DNA of 64,000 nt from positions 45,514 to 109,513 of the forward strand of contig CAIVPX010000127.1 in NCBI GenBank assembly GCA_903907905.1. The letters are read 5' to 3'. The notes beneath the pieces are model-generated. The model was not told where the DNA came from and ran no database searches. It saw only the letters and a program-made list of their open reading frames with translations. The stretch comes from an uncultured bacterium (lineage in GTDB: Bacteria > Pseudomonadota > Gammaproteobacteria > Burkholderiales > Burkholderiaceae_E). Shown piece after piece: positions 28,247-36,848 of this stretch (its first letter is position 1; each line of letters begins with the position of its first letter). Made by a program: the position numbers and the translations under genes.

Positions 28247-29242
28247 GTGAATTCAGCCGATTCCATTGTAGCCAGCCCCGAGCGCCTCATTGCGCGTGCG
28301 GTCGAAGTATTGCGTATCGAATCCAGAGCGGTCGAGCGCCTGTCCGAACGCATCGGCCCCGACTTCGCACGCGCCTGCGCGCTGATCCTCGACTGTCGCG
28401 GAAGGGTGGTCGTCAGTGGCATCGGCAAGTCCGGCCATGTGGCACGCAAGATCGCGGCCACGCTCGCCTCCACGGGTACGCCTGCCTTCTTCATGCATCC
28501 GGCCGAGGCGAGCCATGGTGACCTGGGCATGGTGACACGGGACGACGTTTTCGTCGCCCTGTCCAACTCGGGCAGCACCGAAGAACTGGTGAGAATCGTG
28601 CCGCTGATCAAGCGTCAGGGCGCCCGGATGATCGCCATGACCGGCCGCCCCGACTCGCTGCTCGCGAATCTGGCCGATGTCCACCTCGACGCCGGCGTCG
28701 AGCGCGAGGCCTGCCCCCTCAACCTCGCCCCCACCGCCAGCACCACCGCGGCGCTGGCGCTGGGCGATGCGCTCGCGATCGCACTGCTCGATGCCCGCGG
28801 ATTCAGCCCCGAAGACTTCGCGCTCTCCCATCCTGGCGGTGCGCTGGGCCGCAGGCTGCTCACCCGGGTCGAAGATGTCATGCGAGGAGCGGACGCGCTG
28901 CCGCGCATCGCCGTCGGCGCGCGGCTGATCGACGCCATTCTGGAAGTGACCCGCCGACGCATGGGCATGACTGCGGTCGAGCATCCCGACGGAACTCTGG
29001 CGGGCATTTTTACCGATGGCGATCTCAGGCGATTGCTCGAAAAAGGGGGCGACATCCAGCGCATGCCGGTTGACGAGGCCATGACGCTCAACCCCGTCAC
29101 CATCGGCCCGCAGGCCCTCGCCGCCGAGGCCGTTCGGCTGATGGAGGAGCGGCGGATCAGCGTTCTGCTGGTCACCGACGCCCGCCGACAAACGGTCGGC
29201 GCGGTACATATCCACGATCTGCTCGCCGCCAAGGTGGTCTGA
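28247..29242 (+). CDS. kdsD: Arabinose-5-phosphate isomerase (KdsD/KpsF/GutQ)
   Basis: Interconverts ribulose 5-phosphate and arabinose 5-phosphate, the first step to KDO for lipopolysaccharide. 331 residues: SIS domain (GRVVVSGIGKSGHVARK, FFMHPAEASHGDLGMV, ALSNSGSTEELV) followed by two CBS domains. The GTG at 28247 gives the family N-terminus (ERLIARAVEVLRIESRAVERL). The frame is open further upstream but there lies antisense to the Kef gene. One-base overlap (TGATG) with kdsC. Confidence 0.93.
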   Translation: MNSADSIVASPERLIARAVEVLRIESRAVERLSERIGPDFARACALILDCRGRVVVSGIGKSGHVARKIAATLASTGTPAFFMHPAEASHGDLGMVTRDDVFVALSNSGSTEELVRIVPLIKRQGARMIAMTGRPDSLLANLADVHLDAGVEREACPLNLAPTASTTAALALGDALAIALLDARGFSPEDFALSHPGGALGRRLLTRVEDVMRGADALPRIAVGARLIDAILEVTRRRMGMTAVEHPDGTLAGIFTDGDLRRLLEKGGDIQRMPVDEAMTLNPVTIGPQALAAEAVRLMEERRISVLLVTDARRQTVGAVHIHDLLAAKVV

Positions 29243-29808
29243 TGGAAGCCGCCGCCCGGGCCGACGCTGTTCGACAACGCGCTGCGGCGCTGACGTGGCT
29301 GGTCCTGGATGTCGATGGCACCCTCACCGATGGGCACATCTATATCGGGCCGACTGGCGAGGCCATGAAGGCGTTCAGCGTGCGTGACGGCTTCGGGCTG
29401 ACGCTGCTGCGCGAGGCCGGTTTCAAGCTCGCGATCATCACGGCGCGACGCTCGGCGATCGTCGAGTTGCGCGCGGCCGAACTGCGCTTCGATGCGGTCA
29501 TTCAGGGCGCGCACGACAAGCGGGCTGCCCTGCTCAAACTCTGTGGCGAACACAGCGTCCAGCCGCAGCAGGTGGGCTTCGTGGGCGATGATTGGCCCGA
29601 CCTTCCCGCCATGCTCAGCGCGGGTTTCGCCGCCGCAGTAGCCGATGCGGTCGATGAGGTTCGCGGCCGGGCGCACTGGGTCTCGACCCTGCCCGCTGGG
29701 CGCGGGGCCGTGCGCGAACTCGCCGAATTCATTCTCGATTGCCGGGGTGAACTCAAGACCCTGCTCGCTCGACGCCTCACGGCCGCGGGCGCCGGCCAGA
29801 CGTCATGA
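29242..29808 (+). CDS. kdsC: 3-deoxy-D-manno-octulosonate 8-phosphate phosphatase KdsC
   Basis: HAD-superfamily phosphatase that releases KDO from KDO-8-phosphate. 188 residues. HAD motif I LVLDVDGTLTDGHIYIG, motif II IITARRS, motif III region with GAHDKRAALLKL, and motif IV VGFVGDDWPDLPAM. Short, uncapped form as in other KdsC. Coupled to kdsD (1-nt overlap) and to lptC (4-nt overlap). Confidence 0.95.
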   Translation: MEAAARADAVRQRAAALTWLVLDVDGTLTDGHIYIGPTGEAMKAFSVRDGFGLTLLREAGFKLAIITARRSAIVELRAAELRFDAVIQGAHDKRAALLKLCGEHSVQPQQVGFVGDDWPDLPAMLSAGFAAAVADAVDEVRGRAHWVSTLPAGRGAVRELAEFILDCRGELKTLLARRLTAAGAGQTS

Positions 29809-30401
29809 ATGCCCGGGCTTACGACCGACTGGCGGCGACGGTCTCGCTGATCCTGTTGCTGTTGCTGGCGGCTGGTACCTACTACCTGGCCGAACTTGCT
29901 GATCGATTCATCAAGCCGGAGCGATCCAGCGCCGCCCCCGATCTGCCGGACGCCTTCGCCGAGGGCGTGGTGCTGCTGCGACTCAACGAGCAGGGCTCGC
30001 CCGTGTTCCGCATGTCGGCCGAACGCATGGAACACTTTCGCGACAGCGACACCAGCACCTACGTGAACCCGCGTATGGTCACCCTCGACCCGGCGCGCCC
30101 GCGCATCACCTTAACGGCTCAACGCGGCACGTCCAACAAAGGCAACGAGGAGACCCGGCTTGAGGGGCAGGTGCGCCTCGACCGCCCGGGTACCGCCACC
30201 GATCCGCCGATGCGCGTGCGCACCGAATTCGCCATTGTGTTGACCGAGTCGGAGATTGCCCACACCGACCGGCCGGTGGTCATCACCCGCGGCGACTCGA
30301 CCTTGACCGGCACCGGCATGGAATTCAATAATCGCGCCCGCACCCTTCGCATCGACGCCGACGCGAGGGGGTTGTGGGCATCCGAAAAGCGCCAACCGTG
30401 A
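29805..30401 (+). CDS. lptC: LPS export ABC transporter periplasmic protein LptC
   Basis: Bitopic inner-membrane protein that passes lipopolysaccharide from LptBFG to LptA. 198 residues: N-terminal membrane helix (VSLILLLLLAAGTYYLAELA) and a beta-jellyroll with AERMEHFRDSDTSTYVNPRM and FNNRARTLRIDADARG. Identified from fold features and position between kdsC and lptA. Confidence 0.9.
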   Translation: MNARAYDRLAATVSLILLLLLAAGTYYLAELADRFIKPERSSAAPDLPDAFAEGVVLLRLNEQGSPVFRMSAERMEHFRDSDTSTYVNPRMVTLDPARPRITLTAQRGTSNKGNEETRLEGQVRLDRPGTATDPPMRVRTEFAIVLTESEIAHTDRPVVITRGDSTLTGTGMEFNNRARTLRIDADARGLWASEKRQP

Positions 30402-31078
30402 CCCCAGGCCCGTCCCCGTCGAAGCTAAAGCACGCCCTCGCTGTCCGCCGACGAGCGGTGGCCGCGCCACCTATCGTCTGGAGCATGGCAAGCCTCGCGC
30501 TCGTGGCGCTGATCACGCTACCCGGGCGAGCGCACGCCGAGAAGGCAGACCGTGACAAGCCGGTCCAGGTGGAATCCGACCGAATGGAATATGACGATGC
30601 GCGGCGCATCAATACCTTCATCGGGCGGGTCATCCTGACCAAGGGAACCATCATCATCCGCGCCGATCGGCTGGTGGTGCGCGAGGACACTCAAGGCTTC
30701 CAGTACGGGCAGGCGGTCGGAAAGCCGGCGAGCTTCCGGCAAAAACGGGAGGGGCTCGACGAGTTCGTCGAAGGCTACGGCCTCACCATCGACTACGACG
30801 GCAAGGCCGAAACCGTCACGCTGACCGAAGAGGCCCAGCTGCGACGGCTCGAGCATGAGCGGGTCACCGATGAAGTCCGCGGCACACGAATCATTTACCA
30901 GAGCGGCGCCGAGTTTTACACCGTGGACGGCGCGCTGCCGGGCAAACCAAGCAGCGGGGACCGCGTCCGGATGGTGATCCAGCCACGACGCACGACACCC
31001 GAACCCGCGCAGGCGCCGGCTCGCCTCAAACCCGCTGAATCGCTGACCGTGCCGGCTCCAGCACCCTCGCAACGCTGA
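30398..31078 (+). CDS. lptA: Lipopolysaccharide transport periplasmic protein LptA
   Basis: Periplasmic bridge protein for LPS transport, about 226 residues. An export segment (MASLALVALITLPGRAHA) is followed by the OstA-type domain: PVQVESDRMEYDDARRINTF, GRVILTKGTIIIRADRLVV, and later ATG-like repeats of the jellyroll. The C-terminus is Pro/Ala-rich. The chosen GTG at 30398 overlaps the lptC stop as GTGA; an earlier GTG at 30374 is also in frame. Confidence 0.9.
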   Translation: MTPGPSPSKLKHALAVRRRAVAAPPIVWSMASLALVALITLPGRAHAEKADRDKPVQVESDRMEYDDARRINTFIGRVILTKGTIIIRADRLVVREDTQGFQYGQAVGKPASFRQKREGLDEFVEGYGLTIDYDGKAETVTLTEEAQLRRLEHERVTDEVRGTRIIYQSGAEFYTVDGALPGKPSSGDRVRMVIQPRRTTPEPAQAPARLKPAESLTVPAPAPSQR

Positions 31079-31866
31079 TGGGGGTCACCACCGACACCGC
31101 TACGCCCGGCGCGGCGCCGCGCCCCGGCAGCCATCTCGTGGCCAGCCACCTGATGAAGGCCTATCACGGCCGCAAGGTGGTGAAGGACGTGTCGGTGGAT
31201 GTGCGAAGCGGCCAGGTCGTCGGCTTGCTGGGCCCGAACGGCGCGGGCAAGACCACCTGCTTTTACATGATTGTCGGGCTCGTGCCCTGCGACGGCGGCG
31301 GCATCGAACTTGATGGTATCCCGATCGGGCGACTGCCCATCCACCGCCGGGCGCGGCTGGGGCTGGCCTACCTGCCGCAGGAGGCCTCGGTCTTCCGGAA
31401 ACTGAGCGTCGAAGAAAATATCGTCGCGGTGCTCGAGTTGCAGCGTGACAGCGAGGGTAAGCCGCTCAGCCGGCCCGAAATCGCTCGTCGGCTCGACGGC
31501 CTCCTTGCAGACCTTCAGATCGAGCATATCCGCTCCAACACCGCCCTATCCCTTTCCGGTGGCGAGCGCCGTCGCGTCGAAATCGCCCGCGCGCTGGCCA
31601 ACTCCCCTCGCTTCATTTTGCTCGACGAGCCCTTCGCCGGCGTCGACCCCATTGCCGTGCTGGAGATCCAGCGCATCGTTCGTTTTCTGAAGGATCGGGG
31701 CATTGGGGTGTTGATCACAGACCACAACGTGCGAGAAACGCTTGGCATCTGCGACAGGGCCTATATCATTAGAGATGGTACCGTTCTTGCTTACGGCCGC
31801 CCCGACGAAGTCGTCCAGAACGACGACGTTCGCCGTTACTACCTCGGCGAACACTTTTCGATGTGA
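31078..31866 (+). CDS. lptB: LPS export ABC transporter ATP-binding protein LptB
   Basis: ATPase that powers LPS extraction by LptFG. 262 residues. Walker A LLGPNGAGKTTCFYMI, Q-loop AYLPQEASVFRKLSVEEN, signature LSGGERRRVEIARAL, Walker B FILLDEPFAGVDPIAV, switch LITDHNVRETL. It starts one base within the lptA stop (TGATG). The N-terminal about 20 residues before the ABC core are not typical. Confidence 0.97.
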   Translation: MGVTTDTATPGAAPRPGSHLVASHLMKAYHGRKVVKDVSVDVRSGQVVGLLGPNGAGKTTCFYMIVGLVPCDGGGIELDGIPIGRLPIHRRARLGLAYLPQEASVFRKLSVEENIVAVLELQRDSEGKPLSRPEIARRLDGLLADLQIEHIRSNTALSLSGGERRRVEIARALANSPRFILLDEPFAGVDPIAVLEIQRIVRFLKDRGIGVLITDHNVRETLGICDRAYIIRDGTVLAYGRPDEVVQNDDVRRYYLGEHFSM

Positions 31867-31902
31867 GGCGGTGAGGCGGATCGGCCCATTTCGATCCCTT
31901 CA

Positions 31903-33405
31903 ATGAAAACCGCCCTTCAGTTCAAACTCAGCCAGCAGTTGGCGCTCACGCCCCAGCTGCAGCAGTCCATCCGGTTGCTGCAGCTGTCGACGCTCGAACT
32001 GAATCAGGAAATCGAGCAGATGCTGGCCGAGAACCCACTGCTCGAACGCGAGGACGATCCGCTCGGAACCTACCTGAGCATCGCGCCCAACGGCAGCCTC
32101 GACGGCCCCCGCTCCGCCTCGGGCGACGACCTGGGCGCCACACCGGCCGAGTCGGCCCAAGCGGGTACGGGCGACGACGCCAGTCCGGACGCGGGCTCGG
32201 ACATGGCTTCAAGCGAAGGCGGGCTTGACGACAGCTTCAGCGAATGGGGCCACGACAGCGGCACGCGCTCGCAAAATGACGACGAGGACGAGCGCGAGTA
32301 CGCGCAAGTAGGCAGCGTCGGGGTAAGTCTTGCCGAGCACCTGCGCGACCAGCTTGCCGGCACGCGCGTCTCGCGGCGCGACCGCGCGCTGGTCGAACTG
32401 CTGATCGACGAACTCGACGGTGACGGCATGCTGCTCACCAGTGCAGAGGAGTTTCATCAGGCGCTGCCGGAGGAATTGGAGATTGACGAGAGCGAGGTCG
32501 CCGCAGCGCTCAAGCTTCTCCAAAGCTTCGATCCGGCCGGCGTCGCCGCCCGCGATCTACGCGAATGCCTGATGCTGCAACTGGCCCAGCCGGCGTCTCA
32601 TCCCCCCGAGGTACTCGCGCTGGCCCGAACGCTGGTGGCCGAGCACCTCGAATTACTGGCCGCCAAAGACTTCGTTCGCCTGAAGCGAATGCTGCAATGC
32701 GGCGACGATCTTCTTCGGCGAGCCCAGGCCCTCATCCGCAGCCTGAACCCCCGCCCGGGTTCACGCTTTGCCCGTGACGACGCAGGCTATGTCGTCCCCG
32801 ATGTGGTCGTCAAGCGCACACGGGCAGGGTGGGTCGCCTCGCTCAACCCCGATGTGATGCCCAAACTGCGGGTCAACACCATGTATGCCGACATCCTGCG
32901 GCGTAATCGGGGGGCGGCAGCGGGTAATCTGTCCGGCCCCCTGCAGGAGGCTCGCTGGCTGATCAAGAACATCAACCAGCGCTTTGAGACCATCCTGCGT
33001 GTCTCGCAGGCCATCGTCGAGCGTCAGCGGGGCTTTTTTTCCCACGGTGCCGTCGCGATGCGCCCCTTGGTTCTACGCGAGATTGCCGACACCCTGGGGC
33101 TACACGAATCCACGATTTCGCGGGTCACCACACAGAAGTTCATGCTCACACCGAACGGTACCTTCGAGCTCAAATACTTCTTTGGTAGCCACGTCGCCAC
33201 CGACACGGGCGGCGCCGCCTCCAGCACCGCCATCCGCGCACTGATCAAGCAGCTCATCGGAAGCGAGGAGGCCCGCCGCCCCCTTTCCGACAGCCAGATC
33301 GCCGACCTTCTGGGCGAGCAGGGCTTCGTCGTCGCCCGCCGAACAGTCGCCAAATATCGTGAATCGCTACGGATTCCGGCGGTCGCCCAGCGCAAGTCGC
33401 TCTGA
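31903..33405 (+). CDS. rpoN: RNA polymerase sigma-54 factor RpoN
   Basis: Sigma-54, which needs enhancer-binding AAA+ activators. 500 residues. Region [21 protein letters not shown] followed by more Gln/Leu-rich sequence. Region II is acidic and low-complexity (about 55-135). The core-binding domain and helix-turn-helix follow ([20 protein letters not shown]). The C-terminal RpoN box reads [12 protein letters not shown], the diagnostic DNA-binding motif. 36 nt after lptB. A T7 run inside the gene encodes conserved Phe-Phe. Confidence 0.97.
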   Translation: MKTALQFKLSQQLALTPQLQQSIRLLQLSTLELNQEIEQMLAENPLLEREDDPLGTYLSIAPNGSLDGPRSASGDDLGATPAESAQAGTGDDASPDAGSDMASSEGGLDDSFSEWGHDSGTRSQNDDEDEREYAQVGSVGVSLAEHLRDQLAGTRVSRRDRALVELLIDELDGDGMLLTSAEEFHQALPEELEIDESEVAAALKLLQSFDPAGVAARDLRECLMLQLAQPASHPPEVLALARTLVAEHLELLAAKDFVRLKRMLQCGDDLLRRAQALIRSLNPRPGSRFARDDAGYVVPDVVVKRTRAGWVASLNPDVMPKLRVNTMYADILRRNRGAAAGNLSGPLQEARWLIKNINQRFETILRVSQAIVERQRGFFSHGAVAMRPLVLREIADTLGLHESTISRVTTQKFMLTPNGTFELKYFFGSHVATDTGGAASSTAIRALIKQLIGSEEARRPLSDSQIADLLGEQGFVVARRTVAKYRESLRIPAVAQRKSL

Positions 33406-33548
33406 CCACACCGCCCGCCCTGCCGCGCACAGGCCAGCCTCGCCGGCGTCGGGTCGCACCCAGCTAACGCGCCCCGGGGCGGGATGCAAGGCTTGAAGGG
33501 GAACGAAATGGAACGATTGTTTGTTTTGTTGCGTTGCACCAAAACAAA

Positions 33549-33578
33549 TTGCTCGGCTGTCGGTCAGACTTGTATACT
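33549..33578 (+). promoter_or_regulatory. Probable sigma-70 promoter upstream of ptsN
   Basis: TTGCTC (33549-33554) and TATACT (33573-33578) are separated by 18 nt, ending 87 nt before the ptsN ATG. This is the best promoter-like sequence in the 260-nt gap between rpoN and ptsN, which holds no other gene on either strand. Confidence 0.5.
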
Positions 33579-33665
33579 CGCCCGCTCGATTTGATCCTGA
33601 AGATTCCGTCGCCAGTGCAATCAGTCGGTTGATGCACAACATCAACCGGCCAGGGGTGCCCGCTT

Positions 33666-34136
33666 ATGAGCCGACTGACCCGCCTTCTCGCGCCGACCAA
33701 CCTGTTGGTCGGCCTCTCCGTGACCAGCAAGAAGCGCCTGTTCGAGCAGATCGGCTTGCTCTTCGAAAACGTGCATGGCATTGAGCGCGGACGGGTCTTC
33801 GATTCTCTTTTTGCCCGCGAGCGGCTGGGTTCAACCGGCCTGGGAGAAGGCGTCGCGATCCCGCATGGCCGGATCAAGGGGCTCAGAGAAGCGCGCGTCG
33901 CGATGGTCAGGCTTGCCGAGCCGATTGCCTTCGATGCGCCGGATGGTCAGCCCGTCAGTCTGTTGCTGTTCCTGCTGGTACCCGAACACGCCACCGAGGA
34001 GCACCTCGAAATCCTGTCTGAGGTGGCTGAATTGCTGTCCGATCCGGTCATGCGTCAGGCACTCATGACCGAGACCGATACAACCCGACTGTTCGACACA
34101 CTTTGTGCTTGGGAGCCTTGCAGGCCTGCGGCCTGA
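33666..34136 (+). CDS. ptsN: Nitrogen-PTS enzyme IIA (PtsN)
   Basis: EIIA-Ntr of the regulatory phosphotransferase system, linked to potassium and nitrogen control. 156 residues. Phosphorylatable His 67 is in STGLGEGVAIPHGRI, and the C-terminal SLLLFLLVPEHATEEHLEIL segment is typical of the PTS_EIIA_2 fold. Followed by hprK and rapZ, the usual order. The hpf gene normally placed between rpoN and ptsN is absent. Confidence 0.95.
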   Translation: MSRLTRLLAPTNLLVGLSVTSKKRLFEQIGLLFENVHGIERGRVFDSLFARERLGSTGLGEGVAIPHGRIKGLREARVAMVRLAEPIAFDAPDGQPVSLLLFLLVPEHATEEHLEILSEVAELLSDPVMRQALMTETDTTRLFDTLCAWEPCRPAA

Positions 34137-34233
34137 TTGGTCTCGCCCTCCGCAGCCGCGCCACGCGATCTCTCTAACGACGATTCACCGGCATGCCCTT
34201 CCCCCGAGACACGCGAGGGGGTAGTCTTCGCGC

Positions 34234-35175
34234 ATGACTGACCCCATCATCGTTACCGTTGCAGACCTCTTCGATTACAACAGCGAAGAACTCGGCCTCA
34301 CCTGGATTACCGGACAGGAAAGTGCCGACCGTAAGGTCGCCCACGCCACGGCAGAGCCGGCTGACCTGATCGGCCATCTCAACCTGATCCACCCTGGCAG
34401 GATGCAGGTGCTCGGCCGGCTCGAACTCGACTACCTGCAAAACCAGGGTGGCGCCCATGAACAGGCGATTATTCACGATCTGATTGCCGCTCATCCGCCT
34501 GCGGTCATCATTGCCGATGACCAGCGGGTGCCGCCGGCGCTGCTGGAACTGGCCCGGCGCGACCGCATGCCGCTGCTCTCGAGCCCGATGACGGCCGCTC
34601 GCGTCATTGACACACTGCGCCACTATCTTGGCAAGGCAGCGGCCGAAACCTGCCAGATGCACGGCGTCATGATGGACGTGCTGGGTATGGGCGTGCTGAT
34701 CTCCGGCGAATCGGGTCTGGGCAAAAGCGAACTCGCGCTGGAGCTGATCAGTCGTGGGCACGGTCTGGTCGCCGATGACGTGGTCGAGCTGAGCCGCATC
34801 GCCCCTCACACCCTGGAGGGGCGCTGCCCGCCACTGCTGCGCAACCTGCTCGAAGTACGTGGCCTCGGTTTGCTCGATATCCGCACCATCTTCGGCGAAA
34901 CCGCTGTGCGTCCCAAGATGAAGCTCAAGCTCATCGTTCATCTGGTGCGCCGTCGCGAGATGGAGAGCGAGTACCAGCGCCTGCCACTCGAGGCGCTGAC
35001 GCAGGATGTGCTCGGCATCGCCATTCGCAAGGTGGTGATACCGGTTGCCGCGGGACGCAACCTCGCGGTGCTCACCGAGGCGGCGGTCCGCAGCACCGTG
35101 CTGCAACTGCGCGGTTTCGATACCATGGGCGACTTCGTCGAGCGGCAACGTCAGATGATCGAATCGAACGGCTGA
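34234..35175 (+). CDS. hprK: HPr kinase/phosphorylase
   Basis: Bifunctional Ser kinase and phosphorylase acting on HPr. 313 residues. N-terminal domain about 1-125; the C-terminal catalytic domain has [10 protein letters not shown] with His 143, P-loop GESGLGKS (158-165), [10 protein letters not shown], and the signature [19 protein letters not shown]. In Gram-negatives it works with the regulatory PTS rather than carbon catabolite repression (family knowledge). Between ptsN and rapZ. Confidence 0.96.
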   Translation: MTDPIIVTVADLFDYNSEELGLTWITGQESADRKVAHATAEPADLIGHLNLIHPGRMQVLGRLELDYLQNQGGAHEQAIIHDLIAAHPPAVIIADDQRVPPALLELARRDRMPLLSSPMTAARVIDTLRHYLGKAAAETCQMHGVMMDVLGMGVLISGESGLGKSELALELISRGHGLVADDVVELSRIAPHTLEGRCPPLLRNLLEVRGLGLLDIRTIFGETAVRPKMKLKLIVHLVRRREMESEYQRLPLEALTQDVLGIAIRKVVIPVAAGRNLAVLTEAAVRSTVLQLRGFDTMGDFVERQRQMIESNG

Positions 35176-35207
35176 GCCCGCCGGCCCGGCCCACGCAGGA
35201 CCAGACG

Positions 35208-36089
35208 ATGCGCGTCATTCTCATCACCGGTATTTCGGGCTCGGGCAAATCCATCGCTCTCAAGGTCCTCGAAGACGATGGCTATTTCTGCATCGACAAT
35301 CTGCCGGTTCGCTTCCTGCAGGAAATCATCGGTCATCTGGCCGACGGTGGCGGTGAGCGCGTGGCGGTCGCCATCGACTCCCGGGGCGGCCAGGTACTTG
35401 CGGAGCTGCGCTCGCTGGTTCACGGGCTGAGTCGCTTCGGCCACGATGTCAAAGTGCTCTTTCTGAATGCCCGAACCGACACGCTGGTGCAGCGCTATTC
35501 CGAGACCCGGCGCCGGCACCCGCTGAGCGGACTCGTCGCCGCTGATGAGCCTCTGCCCACGCTGGTCGAATCCATTGAGCACGAGCGCGAGCTGATGTCC
35601 GAGCTTGAAGGACTGGGCGTCTCGATCGATACCAGCGACCTGCACCCGAATATTTTGCGTGCCTGGGTACGTGATGTGGTCGGCTCCGACCGGGCCGCAC
35701 TCACGCTGCTGTTCGAGTCCTTCGCCTACAAGTCAGGCGTGCCGCTCGATGCCGATCTGGTGTTTGATGTGCGCTGCCTGCCCAACCCCTTCTACACACC
35801 GGCCTTGCGGCCGCTCTGCGGGCTCGACGCGCCGGTGGCCGATTTCCTGGGCGGCATTCAGGCGGTGCAGCAGATGATCGGCGACATCGCGCGCTTTCTC
35901 GATGACTGGCTACCGCATTACATCCTCGAAAATCGCAGCTACCTCACAGTCGCGCTGGGATGCACCGGTGGCCAGCACCGTTCGGTGTACTGTGTCGAAC
36001 AACTGGCCGCGCGCTTTCGCAGCCGGGAGCAGGTGCTGGTGCGACATCGCGCCATGGCCGCGCGAAAACAAGCCGGTCAGGCGGCCTGA
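35208..36089 (+). CDS. rapZ: RNase adapter protein RapZ
   Basis: P-loop protein that, in enterobacteria, binds the small RNA GlmZ and targets it to RNase E. 293 residues. Walker A ITGISGSGKSIALKVLED at the N-terminus, YFCIDNLPVRFLQ, and the C-terminal RNA-binding half with DVRCLPNPFYTPALRPLCGL and GCTGGQHRSVYCVEQLA. Only the protein family is evident here; no glmY or glmZ homologue is visible in the window. Confidence 0.95.
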   Translation: MRVILITGISGSGKSIALKVLEDDGYFCIDNLPVRFLQEIIGHLADGGGERVAVAIDSRGGQVLAELRSLVHGLSRFGHDVKVLFLNARTDTLVQRYSETRRRHPLSGLVAADEPLPTLVESIEHERELMSELEGLGVSIDTSDLHPNILRAWVRDVVGSDRAALTLLFESFAYKSGVPLDADLVFDVRCLPNPFYTPALRPLCGLDAPVADFLGGIQAVQQMIGDIARFLDDWLPHYILENRSYLTVALGCTGGQHRSVYCVEQLAARFRSREQVLVRHRAMAARKQAGQAA

Positions 36090-36209
36090 CTTGCCCGAGC
36101 GCGGGCGCCGCCCCCGACCGAACCGCGCTGAACCCCGAGCCGCACTGGGCCTGTGGTCGATCAGACGGCCTCACACCTTCCAGGCTCACTTCGACGGGAC
36201 CCACCGCGC

Positions 36210-36848
36210 ATGCGCACGATCGACTCACTTGCCATCTTTCCGCTCGGAACCGTGCTGTTTCCGGGCGGTGTCCTGCCACTTCGCATCTTCGAGGCGCGTT
36301 ACGTGGACATGGTGCGGGAATGCATGGCGAGCTCGCAGCCCTTTGGCGTCTGCCTGATCACCCGGGGCCGGGAGGTCGGCAGGCCAGCCGAGCATGAAGC
36401 ACTGGGCTGTACCGCAAGCATCGCCGATTGGGACATGGAGCAGCCCGGCATCCTGCAACTGCGAACGGTGGGCGGCGAGCGCTTTCAAATTCTGGAGCGG
36501 CGCACTCAGCGAGACGGCCTCATCCGTGCCAGGGTTGAACTCATCGACAGCGATCCGGCCACCAACATCCCGGATGAGTTCGCGATGTGCGTGACACTGA
36601 TCGAACGCATCATCGAGGATGTCGATCGAGAGGAGCCCGAGGATCATCGACGCATCCTGGCCCAACCTTACAGCCCGCAGGACGCGGGCTGGGTGGCCAA
36701 CCGGCTCGCCGAGTTGCTACCTCTGGACATGCCCTCACGCCAGCACTTGATGAGCCTGTCTGATCCGCTGCAACGGCTTGCCCTGATTCACGAATCGCTG
36801 CGCGAGCAGCAAATCATCCAAGCGAAAGCCCCAGGAGCAAGGTCCTGA
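36210..36848 (+). CDS. Lon N-terminal (LON substrate-binding) domain protein
   Basis: Stand-alone protein of 212 residues equivalent to the N-terminal domain of Lon protease, without ATPase or protease domains. Seen: LAIFPLGTVLFPGGVLPLRI, FEARYVDMVRECM and the C-terminal helical LPLDMPSRQHLMSLSDPLQR. Function of such proteins is unknown; substrate recognition or adaptor activity is a guess. The ATG at 36210 gives the family N-terminus. Its last 35 nt overlap the convergent mutY end. Confidence 0.9.
   Translation: MRTIDSLAIFPLGTVLFPGGVLPLRIFEARYVDMVRECMASSQPFGVCLITRGREVGRPAEHEALGCTASIADWDMEQPGILQLRTVGGERFQILERRTQRDGLIRARVELIDSDPATNIPDEFAMCVTLIERIIEDVDREEPEDHRRILAQPYSPQDAGWVANRLAELLPLDMPSRQHLMSLSDPLQRLALIHESLREQQIIQAKAPGARS

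Noticed and set aside
33034..33040. T7 run in rpoN as a possible slippage site
   Set aside because: It encodes a conserved Phe-Phe in RpoN (RGFFSHG), so the run is explained by protein conservation.
31903..33405. Sigma-54 (-24/-12) promoters for genes in the window, given that rpoN is present
   Set aside because: A few TGGCAC strings occur, but none I checked is followed by a correctly spaced TTGC element in an intergenic region.
33521..33784. Small frame between rpoN and ptsN considered as a remnant of hpf
   Set aside because: Its translation bears no resemblance to HPF/RaiA and it overlaps the ptsN start in another frame.
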